Shown here piece after piece: positions 1-8,594 of a stretch of DNA of 64,000 nucleotides. A model generated the notes under the pieces. That model made no database searches. It was not told the DNA's origin and saw nothing but the letters and a program-made list of their open reading frames with translations. Position 1 is the stretch's first letter; each line of letters opens with the position of its first letter. The DNA lies in the NCBI RefSeq assembly GCF_013620795.1, contig NZ_LGLW01000004.1, forward strand, positions 558,001 through 622,000, written 5' to 3'. The DNA comes from Pseudomonas sp. Q2-TVG4-2 (GTDB lineage: Bacteria; Pseudomonadota; Gammaproteobacteria; Pseudomonadales; Pseudomonadaceae). The position numbers and the translations under genes are program-made.

Positions 1-414
1 GACATCGCCTTTCTCGGTGAAAGCAGCACCCGTGCCCGCTTCCGCAGCCAGACCGCCCCCGACGGTCAGCGCTGGAAGCCGAGCCTCCGTGCCCAGCTCA
101 ACGGCGGCAAGACCCTGACCAAGGACGGCCATCTGGGCGACTCGGTTGGCAGCTACGTCAATCAGAAGTCTGCTGTCTGGGGCGTCAACCGGATCTACGC
201 CGCCATTCACCAGTTCGGCGGCACGATCAAAGCCAAGGGCTCGGGCGGGCTGCGTTTCGCCATCCCCGGCATCGGCTGGCGCACCGCCAAACAGGTCGAG
301 ATACCAGCGCGTCCGTACCTCGGCCTTTCCGACGATGACCGTCAGGACATCCTCGACCTGGTCAGCAATCACCTCAGCGATCTAGTGCGCCGTGGCGCGC
401 CGGGAGGTGCCTGA
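1..414 (+). CDS. Phage virion morphogenesis protein (Mu gpG-like), 5' end outside window
   Basis: The first reading frame is open from base 1 to the TGA at 412-414, giving 137 residues of a protein whose start lies upstream. The visible part has the C-terminal pattern of the phage virion morphogenesis family (Mu gpG, phage tail S type): a glycine-rich HQFGG stretch, then PARPYLGLS close to the end followed by an acidic helix. In Mu this protein takes part in late head and tail assembly. The stop overlaps the ATG of the next gene (TGATG), as in a tightly packed phage late operon. The family call is from remembered motifs; the reading frame is certain. Confidence 0.75.
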   Translation, partial: DIAFLGESSTRARFRSQTAPDGQRWKPSLRAQLNGGKTLTKDGHLGDSVGSYVNQKSAVWGVNRIYAAIHQFGGTIKAKGSGGLRFAIPGIGWRTAKQVEIPARPYLGLSDDDRQDILDLVSNHLSDLVRRGAPGGA

Positions 415-1004
415 TGCTTGGCGATCTGGAGACCCAGCTGGTCGACCTGCTCAAGGGCAGCGAGCTTGGCCTGCGCTTGAAGGTTGTCGACAGCCTGCCG
501 GATACGCCTGACAGCGATCTGGTCAAGCGCTGGGGGCTCGACGCCCCGGCGGCCTATGTCGTCGCAGCAGACGGCACCCTGAGCCAAGCCATCGCTACGC
601 CGCAATTCGTGGTTGTCCTTGTTGCCCGGAATGCCCGTGGTCATCAGGCCGCTCGACGTGGTGACGGCAAAACGGTTGGCCTGTACCAGATGCTCGATGC
701 GGCGATAGCCGAGCTACATGGCGGGCAAACCGCGGACGCCAGCTGGCAGGTCACCCGCTACCAGTTCTTGCATGACAGCCAGTTCCGCGACCAGGGCCTG
801 CAGATAGCCCTGTTGCAGATCCAGGCCGACACCGACCCCCCGCAAAAGGATGCCGTGAACCTGGGCGAGTTCCTCGAATTTCACTCCGACTTTGACATAT
901 CGCCCCTCGCCACAGCTGAAGACCGTGAGCGTTGGGTCAACGAAGACCACGCCGCCCCGGCGCCGGATCTGCAATCGCACATCAACCCGCAGGAGGGGAT
1001 ATGA
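414..1004 (+). CDS. Mu gp37-like protein (DUF1834 family)
   Basis: This 196-residue protein starts at an ATG overlapping the previous stop. Its N-terminal MLGDLETQLVDLLK and its position between the gpG-like gene and a DUF2635 gene match the Mu gp37 (DUF1834) family, which sits before the tail sheath in Mu-like phages. The exact function is not established; a tail-completion or connector role is inferred from the position alone. The C-terminus is acidic and low in complexity. Its stop overlaps the next start (ATGA), implying translational coupling. Confidence 0.75.
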   Translation: MLGDLETQLVDLLKGSELGLRLKVVDSLPDTPDSDLVKRWGLDAPAAYVVAADGTLSQAIATPQFVVVLVARNARGHQAARRGDGKTVGLYQMLDAAIAELHGGQTADASWQVTRYQFLHDSQFRDQGLQIALLQIQADTDPPQKDAVNLGEFLEFHSDFDISPLATAEDRERWVNEDHAAPAPDLQSHINPQEGI

Positions 1005-1222
1005 GCAAACCCGTTTATCTGGTGCCAGCCGAGGGCCTCAAGGTCCGCCATCCGCTCGGTGGCCACCTCAAGGCCGAGGGCGACCACGTGATGCTCGACA
1101 GCTACTGGCGCCGCCGTATCGCGGACAAATCGGTAGCCGAGGGTGAACCGCCTCAAGCGGCCACGCCAGCAACCGAGGGCACCCAGCCCAAAGCCACCAA
1201 GCCTGCGGCAGCCAAGGAGTAA
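1001..1222 (+). CDS. Small phage protein (Mu gp38-like, DUF2635)
   Basis: This is a 73-residue protein. I chose the ATG at 1001 because AGGAGGG lies at 991-997 and the stop of the preceding gene overlaps it. A longer in-frame opening from 932 would run through the upstream gene and has no ribosome site. The N-terminal half (VYLVPAEGLKVRHP, LDSYWRRRIADKS) is the conserved DUF2635 core; the tail of about 25 residues is rich in Ala, Pro, Thr and Lys. The gene sits directly before the tail sheath, as gp38 does in Mu. Its function is unknown. Confidence 0.75.
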   Translation: MSKPVYLVPAEGLKVRHPLGGHLKAEGDHVMLDSYWRRRIADKSVAEGEPPQAATPATEGTQPKATKPAAAKE

Positions 1223-1225
1223 CCC

Positions 1226-2695
1226 ATGGCCGAGAACGTCAGCTTCAACGAGATCCCGGACAACATTCGCGTACCCGGCATCTATATCGAGATCGACCCC
1301 AGCAAGGCCGCTGGCGGTGGCGCCATTATGGAGCGCCGTCTGCTCCTGGTCGGCCAGCGACTGGCCAATGGTGACGTGTCGGCGCTGATCGCCACTCGCC
1401 TCGGCAGCCAAGCCGGTGACCAGGCCGCGAAGGCGTTCGGGCAGGGCTCGATGCTCCACGGCATGGCCGCAGCAGCGCGCAAAGCCGATGACTACGTCGA
1501 CATCTGGGCGATCGCGCTCGATGACGATGCAGCCGGCGTCGCCGCCGCTGGCACCGTCACCTTTACCGGCACACCGACCCTCACCGGCATCCTTGCGCTG
1601 TATATCGGCGGCGCCCAGGTGCGCATCGCTGTGGTTGCCGGCGAAACCGTCGCCACCCTGGCCACCCGCTTGGCCGACACCATCAACGCCAACGGTGACC
1701 TACCGGTAACCGCCTCGGCCGCGTTGGGCGTGGTGACGCTTACCTGCCGCTGGAAGGGCGAAACCGGCAACGACCTGGACGTGCGCGCCAACTACTACGG
1801 CGAGCAGACCCCGGCCGGCCTCACGGTGGCCATCGCCGCCATGTCGGGCGGCGCAGCCAACCCGAGCATCGTCTCGGTGATCGATGCGATCGCCGGTACC
1901 CAGTACTACAGCATCGTCTGCCCCTACCTGGACGGCCCCAACCTGGTCGCCCTGGAAGAGGAAATGACCGATCGCTTCGGCCCGATGGAGCCGCTCACCG
2001 GGCACGTGTTCAACGCCAAGGTGGGCAACCATGCCGCGCTCACCACCTGGGGCAACAGCCGCAACTCGCCGCACATCAGCACGTTTGGCATGTACGACAT
2101 GCCCACGCCGCCGTGGGTCGTCGCGGCTGTCTGGGCGACGGTCGCCGAATCATCCGGAGCCAATGACCCTGCGCGGCCATTCCGCAGCCTGCCGCTGCCG
2201 GGCGTGCTGCCACCACCGGAGAAGAGCCGCTTCACCCGTCCGGAGCGCAACCTGGCGCTGTTCGATGGCATCAGCACCTTCACTGTCGACCAGGGCGGCC
2301 AGGTACTGATCGAGACCATCATCACCAACTACCAGAGCAACAGCTTTGGCCTGCCGGATATCAGCCTGCTGCGCCTGGAAACCAAGTGGACCGTCGACCT
2401 GGTGCGCTTCCGCTTCAACGCAGCCGTAGCGCGTGACTACCCGCGTCACAAGCTGGGTGACGTCGCGGTACCGGGCCAAGCCTATGCAACACCCACCACC
2501 GTGCGCGCCACCCTCATTGCCGAGGCGATCAAGCTCGCCACCGAGGATGGGCTGATCGAAGACGTCGCAGGCTTCAAGCGCGACCTGCTGATCAAGCGCT
2601 CCACCCAGAACCCCAACCGTATGAACGCCGTGCTGCCGCCGAACCTGGTCAACCAGTTCGACATCTTCGCAGCCGCCGTCCAGTACCGCCTGTAA
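1226..2695 (+). CDS. Contractile tail sheath protein (Mu gpL-like)
   Basis: This 489-residue protein begins at an ATG seven bases after AAGGAG (1214-1219). The N-terminus (FNEIPDNIRVPGIYIEIDPSKA) and C-terminus (the AVQYRL end after a long conserved region with ITNYQSN and FRFNAAVARDYPRHKLG) are typical of Mu-type tail sheath proteins, and the length agrees with the family (about 490). Its subunits polymerise around the tail tube and contract to drive DNA injection. The gene is followed at once by the tail tube gene, the usual order. It shows that this prophage encodes a myovirus particle. Confidence 0.92.
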   Translation: MAENVSFNEIPDNIRVPGIYIEIDPSKAAGGGAIMERRLLLVGQRLANGDVSALIATRLGSQAGDQAAKAFGQGSMLHGMAAAARKADDYVDIWAIALDDDAAGVAAAGTVTFTGTPTLTGILALYIGGAQVRIAVVAGETVATLATRLADTINANGDLPVTASAALGVVTLTCRWKGETGNDLDVRANYYGEQTPAGLTVAIAAMSGGAANPSIVSVIDAIAGTQYYSIVCPYLDGPNLVALEEEMTDRFGPMEPLTGHVFNAKVGNHAALTTWGNSRNSPHISTFGMYDMPTPPWVVAAVWATVAESSGANDPARPFRSLPLPGVLPPPEKSRFTRPERNLALFDGISTFTVDQGGQVLIETIITNYQSNSFGLPDISLLRLETKWTVDLVRFRFNAAVARDYPRHKLGDVAVPGQAYATPTTVRATLIAEAIKLATEDGLIEDVAGFKRDLLIKRSTQNPNRMNAVLPPNLVNQFDIFAAAVQYRL

Positions 2696-2704
2696 GGAGG
2701 CCCT

Positions 2705-3049
2705 ATGAAGCATCACGGCCGCGCCACCATCAGCTACAACGGCAAGCGCCTGCGCACCAAGGAAGGCGCCACCCTCAACTTGGGCGGTACTGGTCGCACC
2801 GCTGAGCCGCTCGACGACGGCTCGGTTGGCTACTTCGAAGCCACCACCGCGCCCGAGCTCAGCTGCACCGTCCCGCTCACCCAGGATCTTGCCGTGCAGG
2901 AACTGCGCGACTTGGTCGACGCAAACGTGGTGTTCGAGAGCGACACCGGTCAGTCGTGGGTCATCCGCGAGGCGTTCACCACCAACACCATCAGCGTCGG
3001 CCGCGACGTGGCCATCACCATCAGCGGCCAGCCGGCCGAGCAGCTGTAA
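2705..3049 (+). CDS. Tail tube protein (Mu gpM-like)
   Basis: This protein of 114 residues has a strong AAGGAGG site at 2694-2700. The start MKHHGRATISYNGKRLRTKEGATLNLGG and the AEQL end match Mu-like tail tube proteins (about 115-118 residues). These form the rigid inner tube of contractile tails from stacked hexamers. It lies between the sheath gene and the tail assembly chaperone gene, as expected. No irregularity is visible. Confidence 0.88.
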   Translation: MKHHGRATISYNGKRLRTKEGATLNLGGTGRTAEPLDDGSVGYFEATTAPELSCTVPLTQDLAVQELRDLVDANVVFESDTGQSWVIREAFTTNTISVGRDVAITISGQPAEQL

Positions 3050-3058
3050 GGAGCATTC

Positions 3059-3403
3059 ATGCAAAAGATCACTACCACCGGCACGCTGCCTCACGGCCTG
3101 GATATCACCGGCGTGCGCTACACCAGCTTCGTCATGCGCGAAGCCCTGCTTGGCGACATGATCGAAGCCGAGGTCGAGTCCGGCGGCGCCGGCAACCAGA
3201 TCCACTACGCAGCCCAGCTGGCCGTGCGTCAGTTGGTGAAGGTCACCGACGCCAGCGGCCGCGAGTTTTCGGGCCCGTTCGTGGTTTCGATGATCCGCAA
3301 GCGTAGCGACTTCGTTGCCCTGCGCACCGCCCAGCTGGAACTGGACAAGTTGGGAAACGACGAGCCGAACGGCTCCGCCAGCACTGGGACGCCGTCCAGC
3401 TGA
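3059..3403 (+). CDS. Tail assembly chaperone, short form (Mu gp41-like)
   Basis: This 114-residue protein is preceded by AAGGAG. It sits between the tail tube and tape-measure genes, the position of the lambda G / Mu gp41 tail assembly chaperone, which coats the tape measure during tail assembly. The C-terminal 14 codons differ from those of the frameshifted product. A GGGAAAC heptamer at 3352-3358, in the correct reading phase, precedes a second open frame, so this is best read as the unshifted form of a two-protein set. Confidence 0.8.
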   Translation: MQKITTTGTLPHGLDITGVRYTSFVMREALLGDMIEAEVESGGAGNQIHYAAQLAVRQLVKVTDASGREFSGPFVVSMIRKRSDFVALRTAQLELDKLGNDEPNGSASTGTPSS

Positions 3404-3498
3404 TTGCACTGCGGCACGGCTGGTCGCGCGACGAGATAAACGCCCTGCCACCCCGTGAGTTCCACCACTACATCGGCAACCTGACGAAGAAAAAATGA
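3059..3498 (+). CDS. Tail assembly chaperone, predicted -1 frameshift product (gp41/gp42-like)
   Basis: Reading the short form through AAC (3356-3358) and then slipping back one base gives 100 shared residues plus 46 new ones, ending at the TGA at 3496-3498. The extension contains LRHGWSRDEINALPPREF, a helical pattern like the second domain of other phage tail chaperones (P2 E', lambda T). That second frame has no usable start of its own, being closed upstream by TAG at 3304-3306. Its stop overlaps the ATG of the tape measure (ATGA). The frameshift is inferred from the heptamer, frame layout and position. Confidence 0.72.
3352..3358 (+). other. Slippery heptamer GGGAAAC for -1 frameshifting
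   Basis: In the frame of the chaperone gene the bases read G GGA AAC, an exact X XXY YYZ slippery site close to the lambda G/T heptamer GGGAAAG. It lies 43 bases before the zero-frame stop. I could not fold the downstream RNA to look for a stimulatory structure. Confidence 0.75.
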
Positions 3499-5297
3499 GC
3501 ACAACTGACCTCAACCTGGCCATGCGCATCAGCGCCGATGTCAGCCGCCTTATGGGTGGGCTGAACAAAGGCGAAGGTGGCCTGCGCAAGTTCGGCAACG
3601 CCGCCAAGGGCGAGCTGGCTGCGCTGGGCCGCTTCGCAGGTTCGGTTGAGGGTAAGTTGGCTCAGCTGGGCATCGGCGTGTCAGCGATCGCCGCAGGCAT
3701 GCAGTCGGCGCGATTGGACAAAGACCTCAAGCAGCTGCAGCTCACCGCCGGGGCAACTGCAGACGAAGCCGGGCGCCTGCGTAAGGAGCTGCTCGGTGCG
3801 CAGATTGCCACCGGCCAGGGCGCGGACGAACTCAAGGGTGGCGTCGATGCGCTGATCGCAGGCGGTCTGAGCATGGCCGAGGCCACCGCCACTGTCGCCC
3901 CCATGTCCGAAACCCTGGCGGTGGCAAAGACCAACGCCGATGCGCTGGCCAAGGCGATGGGCGTGGCCAGTAAGCAGTTCGATATCGACCTGAGCAACAC
4001 CGAGGAGGCTCGGCTGCTGCTGGACAAGATGGTGGTTGCAGGCCGTGCCGGTAACGCCGAGCTGGAGAACCTGCCGGATATCTTCGCCCGCATCGGCAGC
4101 AATGCGAAGTCATCCAATCTCAGCCTGGACCAGACCCTCGCGCTGGTCGAGACGCTGTCACTTGTCGAGCCAAACGCCGAGCGCCTCGCCACACTGACCG
4201 ACAGCACCCTGCGCGTATTCACCAACGCGAACTACATGAAGTCGGCGTCCAAGGCGACCGGCGTGAAGTTCTTCGACGCTGAAGGCACCCGCCGTGATGC
4301 CCTGGAAGTGATCGGAGAGATCAAGGCCAAGTACGACAAGCTGGGCACCGACGCCCAGCGCTTCAAGTTCATCAATGCCGCATTCGGCAAGACCGATCTG
4401 GACACCCAGCGCGGCCTCAAGACGCTGCTCGATGGCGCTTCCCTCGGCAAACTGAGTGACGTCTTCGGCGACATTACCTCCGCCGGCGGCACCATCGCCC
4501 GCGACCTGCCCGAGGCAATCGGCAACGCGGTGGACCAGACCGGCCGCCTCAAGGGTGCGTTGCGCGAAGCCGCGGATGGCTTCGCCAAACCGATCAATGA
4601 CGCCGTCAGCGAGGCGATCAAGTTCGGCCTCGACAGTAAGGACAATGGTGGCCTCGGCCTGGATGGCACCGACATCATGGTCGGTGGCGCCCTCGGCGCG
4701 GCGGGCATCTTCGGCGCGGCACGTTACGGCGGTAAGGCGATCCAGGGTCTGGCTGGCAAGCTCGGCAGCACCGCTGCAGGCGTGGCCACCGGCAAGGCAC
4801 TGGAAGAAGCGGCTGGCGTGCAACCCGTGTTCGTCGTCAACATGCCTGATGGACTTGGTGGCAAGCTTGGCATTGCCGAGAAGCTGGCCGGAACTGCAGG
4901 CGACGTGGTTGGCCCGAAGACCTTCAGCAAACTGAAAACCACGCTGGCCCTGCTGGGCGGCGCGCCGCTATCAGCTCTCCCGTCCTTCGGTGCGGGCGCC
5001 ATGGCCACCGCAGGTGCGGCAGTCGCAGGCGCAGGCGCGGCCGGCTATGGCGTCGGCACACTGCTCAGCGATTACCTGATCGATGGCACCGCGTTGGGCG
5101 ATGCCATCGGCGAAGCGGTTGCGCACGCCATCTCTCCGTTCAGCGAAAGTGCCCGCAGCGCGATCGCTGCGAACAAGGCCGCGTCCGAGCTCACCATCCG
5201 CATCGAGGGCGACCAGAAGGCCAAGGTCACCCAGCTCAAGCCCCAGGATGATCTGGAGATGCGCGTGCTCACCGGCCGTACCGGAGCGGGTAGCTGA
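3495..5297 (+). CDS. Phage tail tape measure protein
   Basis: At 600 residues this is among the longest genes of the tail module. The N-terminal part has the TP901-type tape-measure core: a coiled-coil-prone stretch, then LKQLQLTAGATADEAGRLRK and KGGVDALIAGGLSMAEA, then repeated helical segments. Hydrophobic, glycine/alanine-rich segments lie near residues 395-420 and 495-520 and could insert into membrane. Tape measure proteins set tail length and help DNA pass through the envelope. Its ATG overlaps the stop of the frameshifted chaperone product. A 600-residue ruler suggests a moderately short tail. Confidence 0.87.
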   Translation: MSTTDLNLAMRISADVSRLMGGLNKGEGGLRKFGNAAKGELAALGRFAGSVEGKLAQLGIGVSAIAAGMQSARLDKDLKQLQLTAGATADEAGRLRKELLGAQIATGQGADELKGGVDALIAGGLSMAEATATVAPMSETLAVAKTNADALAKAMGVASKQFDIDLSNTEEARLLLDKMVVAGRAGNAELENLPDIFARIGSNAKSSNLSLDQTLALVETLSLVEPNAERLATLTDSTLRVFTNANYMKSASKATGVKFFDAEGTRRDALEVIGEIKAKYDKLGTDAQRFKFINAAFGKTDLDTQRGLKTLLDGASLGKLSDVFGDITSAGGTIARDLPEAIGNAVDQTGRLKGALREAADGFAKPINDAVSEAIKFGLDSKDNGGLGLDGTDIMVGGALGAAGIFGAARYGGKAIQGLAGKLGSTAAGVATGKALEEAAGVQPVFVVNMPDGLGGKLGIAEKLAGTAGDVVGPKTFSKLKTTLALLGGAPLSALPSFGAGAMATAGAAVAGAGAAGYGVGTLLSDYLIDGTALGDAIGEAVAHAISPFSESARSAIAANKAASELTIRIEGDQKAKVTQLKPQDDLEMRVLTGRTGAGS

Positions 5298-6598
5298 TGG
5301 CCTGGCGCGATGACTATCGGCCCGGCGCATTCCGTGGCGTGTCGTTTCACCTGAAAAACAGTACCCGCACGGGCGGTCGCCGTACCGTGCTGGACGAGTA
5401 CCCCCTGCGCGACGTGCCGAGCACCCAGGACATGGGCCGCAAGGCGCGCCAGTTCAACCTGTCCATGACCGTAATCGGGCCGGACTACATGGCCCAGCGT
5501 GACCAGCTGATCGAGGCGCTGGAAGCCTGGGGCCCTGGTACGCTCATCCACCCCTTTTATGGTGAGCTGGATGTTGTCGTGCTGGGCGACTATAGCGTCG
5601 AGGAGAGCACTGAACAGGGCGGCCTGGCCCGCATTACTCAGAACTTCGCCGAGGCTGGCGAAACGCCGCGCCCAGATAGCCAGACGCTACCAGGCGCCGC
5701 AGTCAACGCCACAGCTGACCAGGTGCAACATGAGGCACTGGTCGAGTTCGAGGAAGAGTGGAGCGTGCTCGGCACGGCCGGTTTCGTTGCTGACGAAGCG
5801 CTCACCATGCTGGGCGAAGCCAGTGGCGCCGTTGGCGAGGCGTTCGAGTATGCGCAGGGCGCCGCCAGCCCTGTAATCGGGACCGTCCAGGGCGCAACCA
5901 GTACCGTAACGAATGCAGGCGGTCTGCTCAGCGGCGCCGGTTCATTCAACCAGCTGTACACTCGGCTGACTGGCAGCTTTCAGCAACTCATGCTCGCGCC
6001 AGGTAATCTCAGCTTCAGCCTGCTCGACGTAGTACGCAGTATCACCAGCGGCACCAATCCCTTCGCCGCATTCCAGGCGCAAGCGGCCCTCTTCAACCTC
6101 GGAAGCAAAGCCAAGCCGGTGCGCAGCAGCGGCTATGTCACCCCTGCTCGCGCGCAACAAGCCGCGAACCAGGCAGCGGTGTATCGCCTGATCGAGCGTG
6201 TCGCGGTGACCGAGGCCGCACGCCTGAGCACCAGTCGTCCGCTCGATAGCCAGGGGCAAGTCCTGCCTGGCCTGGCGTATGAAAACCGCAACCAGGCGGT
6301 GGAGGTGCGCGACCAGGTCGTCGCCGAGCTCGACCGCCAGCAACTCGCGGCCAGCCCGGACCGCTATGCGGCTCTGGCCAAGCTCACAGCTGCGCTGGTC
6401 AGCGACATGAATCAGCGTTCAGCGGCCTTGGTGTCGCTGACACAGTTCCAGCCGCGCATCACCATGCCGGCCCTGCTTATCGCCCACCAGCTGTACGGGG
6501 ATGCCCGGCGTGCCGATGAAATAGTCGCTCGCAATCGCATCGCGCATCCCGGCTTCGTCCAGGGCGGCCAGTCGTTAGAGGTGCTGAAGGATGCCTGA
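5297..6598 (+). CDS. DNA circularisation / tail protein (Mu gpN-like)
   Basis: This protein has 433 residues. The first 110 or so (WRDDYRPGAFRGVSFHL, GRRTVLDEYPLRDVP, HPFYGELDV) form the DNA_circ_N domain of the Mu gpN family. Despite the historical name it is a baseplate/tail component in Mu. The rest is Ala/Gln-rich and helical. Start and tape-measure stop overlap (TGATG), and the 3' end overlaps the next gene by eight bases. Confidence 0.82.
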   Translation: MAWRDDYRPGAFRGVSFHLKNSTRTGGRRTVLDEYPLRDVPSTQDMGRKARQFNLSMTVIGPDYMAQRDQLIEALEAWGPGTLIHPFYGELDVVVLGDYSVEESTEQGGLARITQNFAEAGETPRPDSQTLPGAAVNATADQVQHEALVEFEEEWSVLGTAGFVADEALTMLGEASGAVGEAFEYAQGAASPVIGTVQGATSTVTNAGGLLSGAGSFNQLYTRLTGSFQQLMLAPGNLSFSLLDVVRSITSGTNPFAAFQAQAALFNLGSKAKPVRSSGYVTPARAQQAANQAAVYRLIERVAVTEAARLSTSRPLDSQGQVLPGLAYENRNQAVEVRDQVVAELDRQQLAASPDRYAALAKLTAALVSDMNQRSAALVSLTQFQPRITMPALLIAHQLYGDARRADEIVARNRIAHPGFVQGGQSLEVLKDA

Positions 6599-7631
6599 AG
6601 TCCTGCTCACCGTCGGCAACCAGGAATGGGGCGGCTGGAAAGGCTACCGCATCGCCCTGGGCATGCAGCAGCTCGCCGGTCGATTCGACCTGCAGTTAAC
6701 CGAGCGCTGGGCGGGCCAAGCCCAGCGCCGCGAGATCCCCGAAGGCGCGCCGTGCAGCCTGCACTATGACGGCGAGCTGCTGATCACTGGCTACATCGAT
6801 CGTGTTAGTCCCACCTACAACGCCCAGGAACACAGCGTAAGCGTCAGCGGCCGGGACAAGACATGCGATCTGGTCGACTGCTCCGCACCATCCACGCAAT
6901 GGATCGGTCGTGGCCTGACCGACGTCGCCCGCGAGCTTTGCGCGCCCTTTGGCATAACCGTCATCGACCAGGTGGGTGCCAACGCACCGTTCAAAAGCCT
7001 CAAGCCAAACGACGGCGAGACGGTATTCGAGATGCTCGACCAGGCCGCACGGATCAGGGGCGTGCTGCTCATCACCGATGGTCGCGGCAATCTGCTCATC
7101 AGCCGCGCCGGTCACACCCGTGCGAATGATGCCCTAGTGCTAGGCAAAAACATCCATCAGGGGGAAGGCAGCCGGGACCTCGTCGACGTCTTCAGCCAAT
7201 ACACCCTCAAGGGGCAGGCCCAGGGTGATGACTGGCTGTCCGGCGAGCAGGCCAGCGGCGTGGTGGCGCGCGCGTCGGATTCGCGCATGAAGCGTCATCG
7301 CCCCCTCACCCTAATCGCCGAAGGACCCCTCGACGCAGCAGGCGCACGCCAGCAGGTCACCTGGGAGCGGAACGTGCGTTGGGGTCGTTCCCAGTCGCTC
7401 ACCTACAGCCTGACCAGTTGCCGTCAGTCCAACGGCCAGATCTGGCGGCACAACAGCCTGACCACCGTTCACGACGCCTATCAGTACCTGCAGGGCGCCG
7501 AGCGGCTCATCACCGATATCGCGTACAGCCTCGACGACCAGGGCGAGCGCACCGAACTCACCCTCATGCCACGCGAGGCATTCGACGTGCTGCAACAACC
7601 GGAACCGGAGGTCACCGATGCGTGGTATTGA
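6591..7631 (+). CDS. Baseplate hub protein (Mu gpP/gp44-like)
   Basis: This 346-residue protein has the pattern of the Mu gpP family, structurally related to T4 gp27 hub proteins: EVLLTVGNQEWGGWKGYRI at the N-terminus, GYIDRVSPTYNAQEHSVSVSGRDKTCDLVDCSA, and the later TYSLTSCRQSNGQIWRHN. The hub links the tube to the central spike. The gene is followed with a 14-base overlap by the spike gene, consistent with the two proteins assembling together. Its start, at an ATG inside the end of the gpN-like gene, is the only one that keeps the conserved N-terminus. Confidence 0.85.
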   Translation: MPEVLLTVGNQEWGGWKGYRIALGMQQLAGRFDLQLTERWAGQAQRREIPEGAPCSLHYDGELLITGYIDRVSPTYNAQEHSVSVSGRDKTCDLVDCSAPSTQWIGRGLTDVARELCAPFGITVIDQVGANAPFKSLKPNDGETVFEMLDQAARIRGVLLITDGRGNLLISRAGHTRANDALVLGKNIHQGEGSRDLVDVFSQYTLKGQAQGDDWLSGEQASGVVARASDSRMKRHRPLTLIAEGPLDAAGARQQVTWERNVRWGRSQSLTYSLTSCRQSNGQIWRHNSLTTVHDAYQYLQGAERLITDIAYSLDDQGERTELTLMPREAFDVLQQPEPEVTDAWY

Positions 7632-8151
7632 CCGCATGCTGAGCCCGCTCCGCCGTGGCTTGGCGCATATCGTCAGCCGCGCCGTCGTCACCTTGGTGAA
7701 CGATGCCGCTCGCATGCAGACCCTGCAGCTGAGCCTGCTGGCCGATGAGCAGCTCGACGGTGCCGAGCATTGGCAGCCCTATGGCTTCACCTATAAGCCG
7801 CACACCGGCGCCGAAGCGTTGGTGGTAGCAATCGGTGGCCACCGCGCGCACAGCGTCGTCATCGCCTGCGCCGATCGCCGCTATCGCCTGACCGACCTCG
7901 AGGACGGCGAGGTGGCCATCTACACCGATGAAGGCGACCGGATCCACTTCAAGCGCGGCCGCATCATCGACATCCAGACCGGCACGTTGAATATCAAGGC
8001 CACCGACGCAGTGAATATCGACACGCCGGTGATTACCCAGACCGGCCGCATTGAGTCCACAGGCGACCAGATCGCGGCCGGCATCAGCCAGATTGAACAC
8101 ACGCACGGCGGTGTGCAGCGCGGCTCTGATACTTCGGACGCCGCCCAATGA
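7618..8151 (+). CDS. Baseplate spike protein (Mu gp45-like)
   Basis: This 177-residue protein matches the Mu gp45 baseplate/spike family. The N-terminal half is an OB-like region; the C-terminal half has the repetitive beta pattern of a triple-stranded needle (IHFKRGRIIDIQTGTLNIKA). Near the tip is an H-T-H motif (His161 and His163) followed by Gly-Gly, the signature of spikes that bind an iron ion at the apex to pierce the outer membrane. The stop overlaps the next start (ATGA). Confidence 0.85.
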   Translation: MRGIDRMLSPLRRGLAHIVSRAVVTLVNDAARMQTLQLSLLADEQLDGAEHWQPYGFTYKPHTGAEALVVAIGGHRAHSVVIACADRRYRLTDLEDGEVAIYTDEGDRIHFKRGRIIDIQTGTLNIKATDAVNIDTPVITQTGRIESTGDQIAAGISQIEHTHGGVQRGSDTSDAAQ

Positions 8152-8594
8152 CCGACATTGCCCTGAAGTGGAATGGTCGTGAGGCCGACATCGCGATCGA
8201 GAACGGCGACATTGCGCTCGATGGCACCCTGCAGACGCCCCTCGTCATTAGCCTGTTCTCCGATCGCCGCGCGCGTGCAGACGATGCGCTGCCGGGCGAT
8301 GCCCGCGACCGTCGTGGCTGGCCGGGCGATGCCTGGCCGGGCGTTGCGGGCGACCAGATCGGGTCCCGCCTGTGGCTGCTCAGCCGCGAAAAGGAAATCG
8401 CCGAAACCCTGCGCCGCGCCCGCGACTACGGCAAAGAAAGCGTCAGCTGGACGCTGGAAGACGGCATCGCCGCACGCACCGAGATCACCGCTTCAGTCCC
8501 TAAGCGCGGCTGGCTGCGCCTGGACGTGGCCATCCTGCGCCGCGACGGCCGCACCGAGAATTACCAATACGACACCCTGTGGGAGAACCTGTAA
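8148..8594 (+). CDS. Baseplate wedge protein (Mu gp46-like)
   Basis: This 148-residue protein begins with MTDIALKW and carries the conserved GQ/GD-rich segment DRRGWPGDAWPGVAGDQIGSRLWLL, characteristic of the GP46 family of Mu-like phages. It corresponds to the wedge subunit linking spike/hub to the baseplate J protein. The GDA(R/W) motif occurs twice (DALPGDARD and GWPGDAWPG), suggesting a small internal duplication. Its end overlaps the next start (TAATG). Confidence 0.85.
   Translation: MTDIALKWNGREADIAIENGDIALDGTLQTPLVISLFSDRRARADDALPGDARDRRGWPGDAWPGVAGDQIGSRLWLLSREKEIAETLRRARDYGKESVSWTLEDGIAARTEITASVPKRGWLRLDVAILRRDGRTENYQYDTLWENL

Noticed and set aside
2150-3607. A 485-residue open frame on the minus strand
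   Set aside because: It is antisense to the sheath, tube and chaperone genes, all of which have clear family motifs and ribosome sites; the antisense product resembles nothing.
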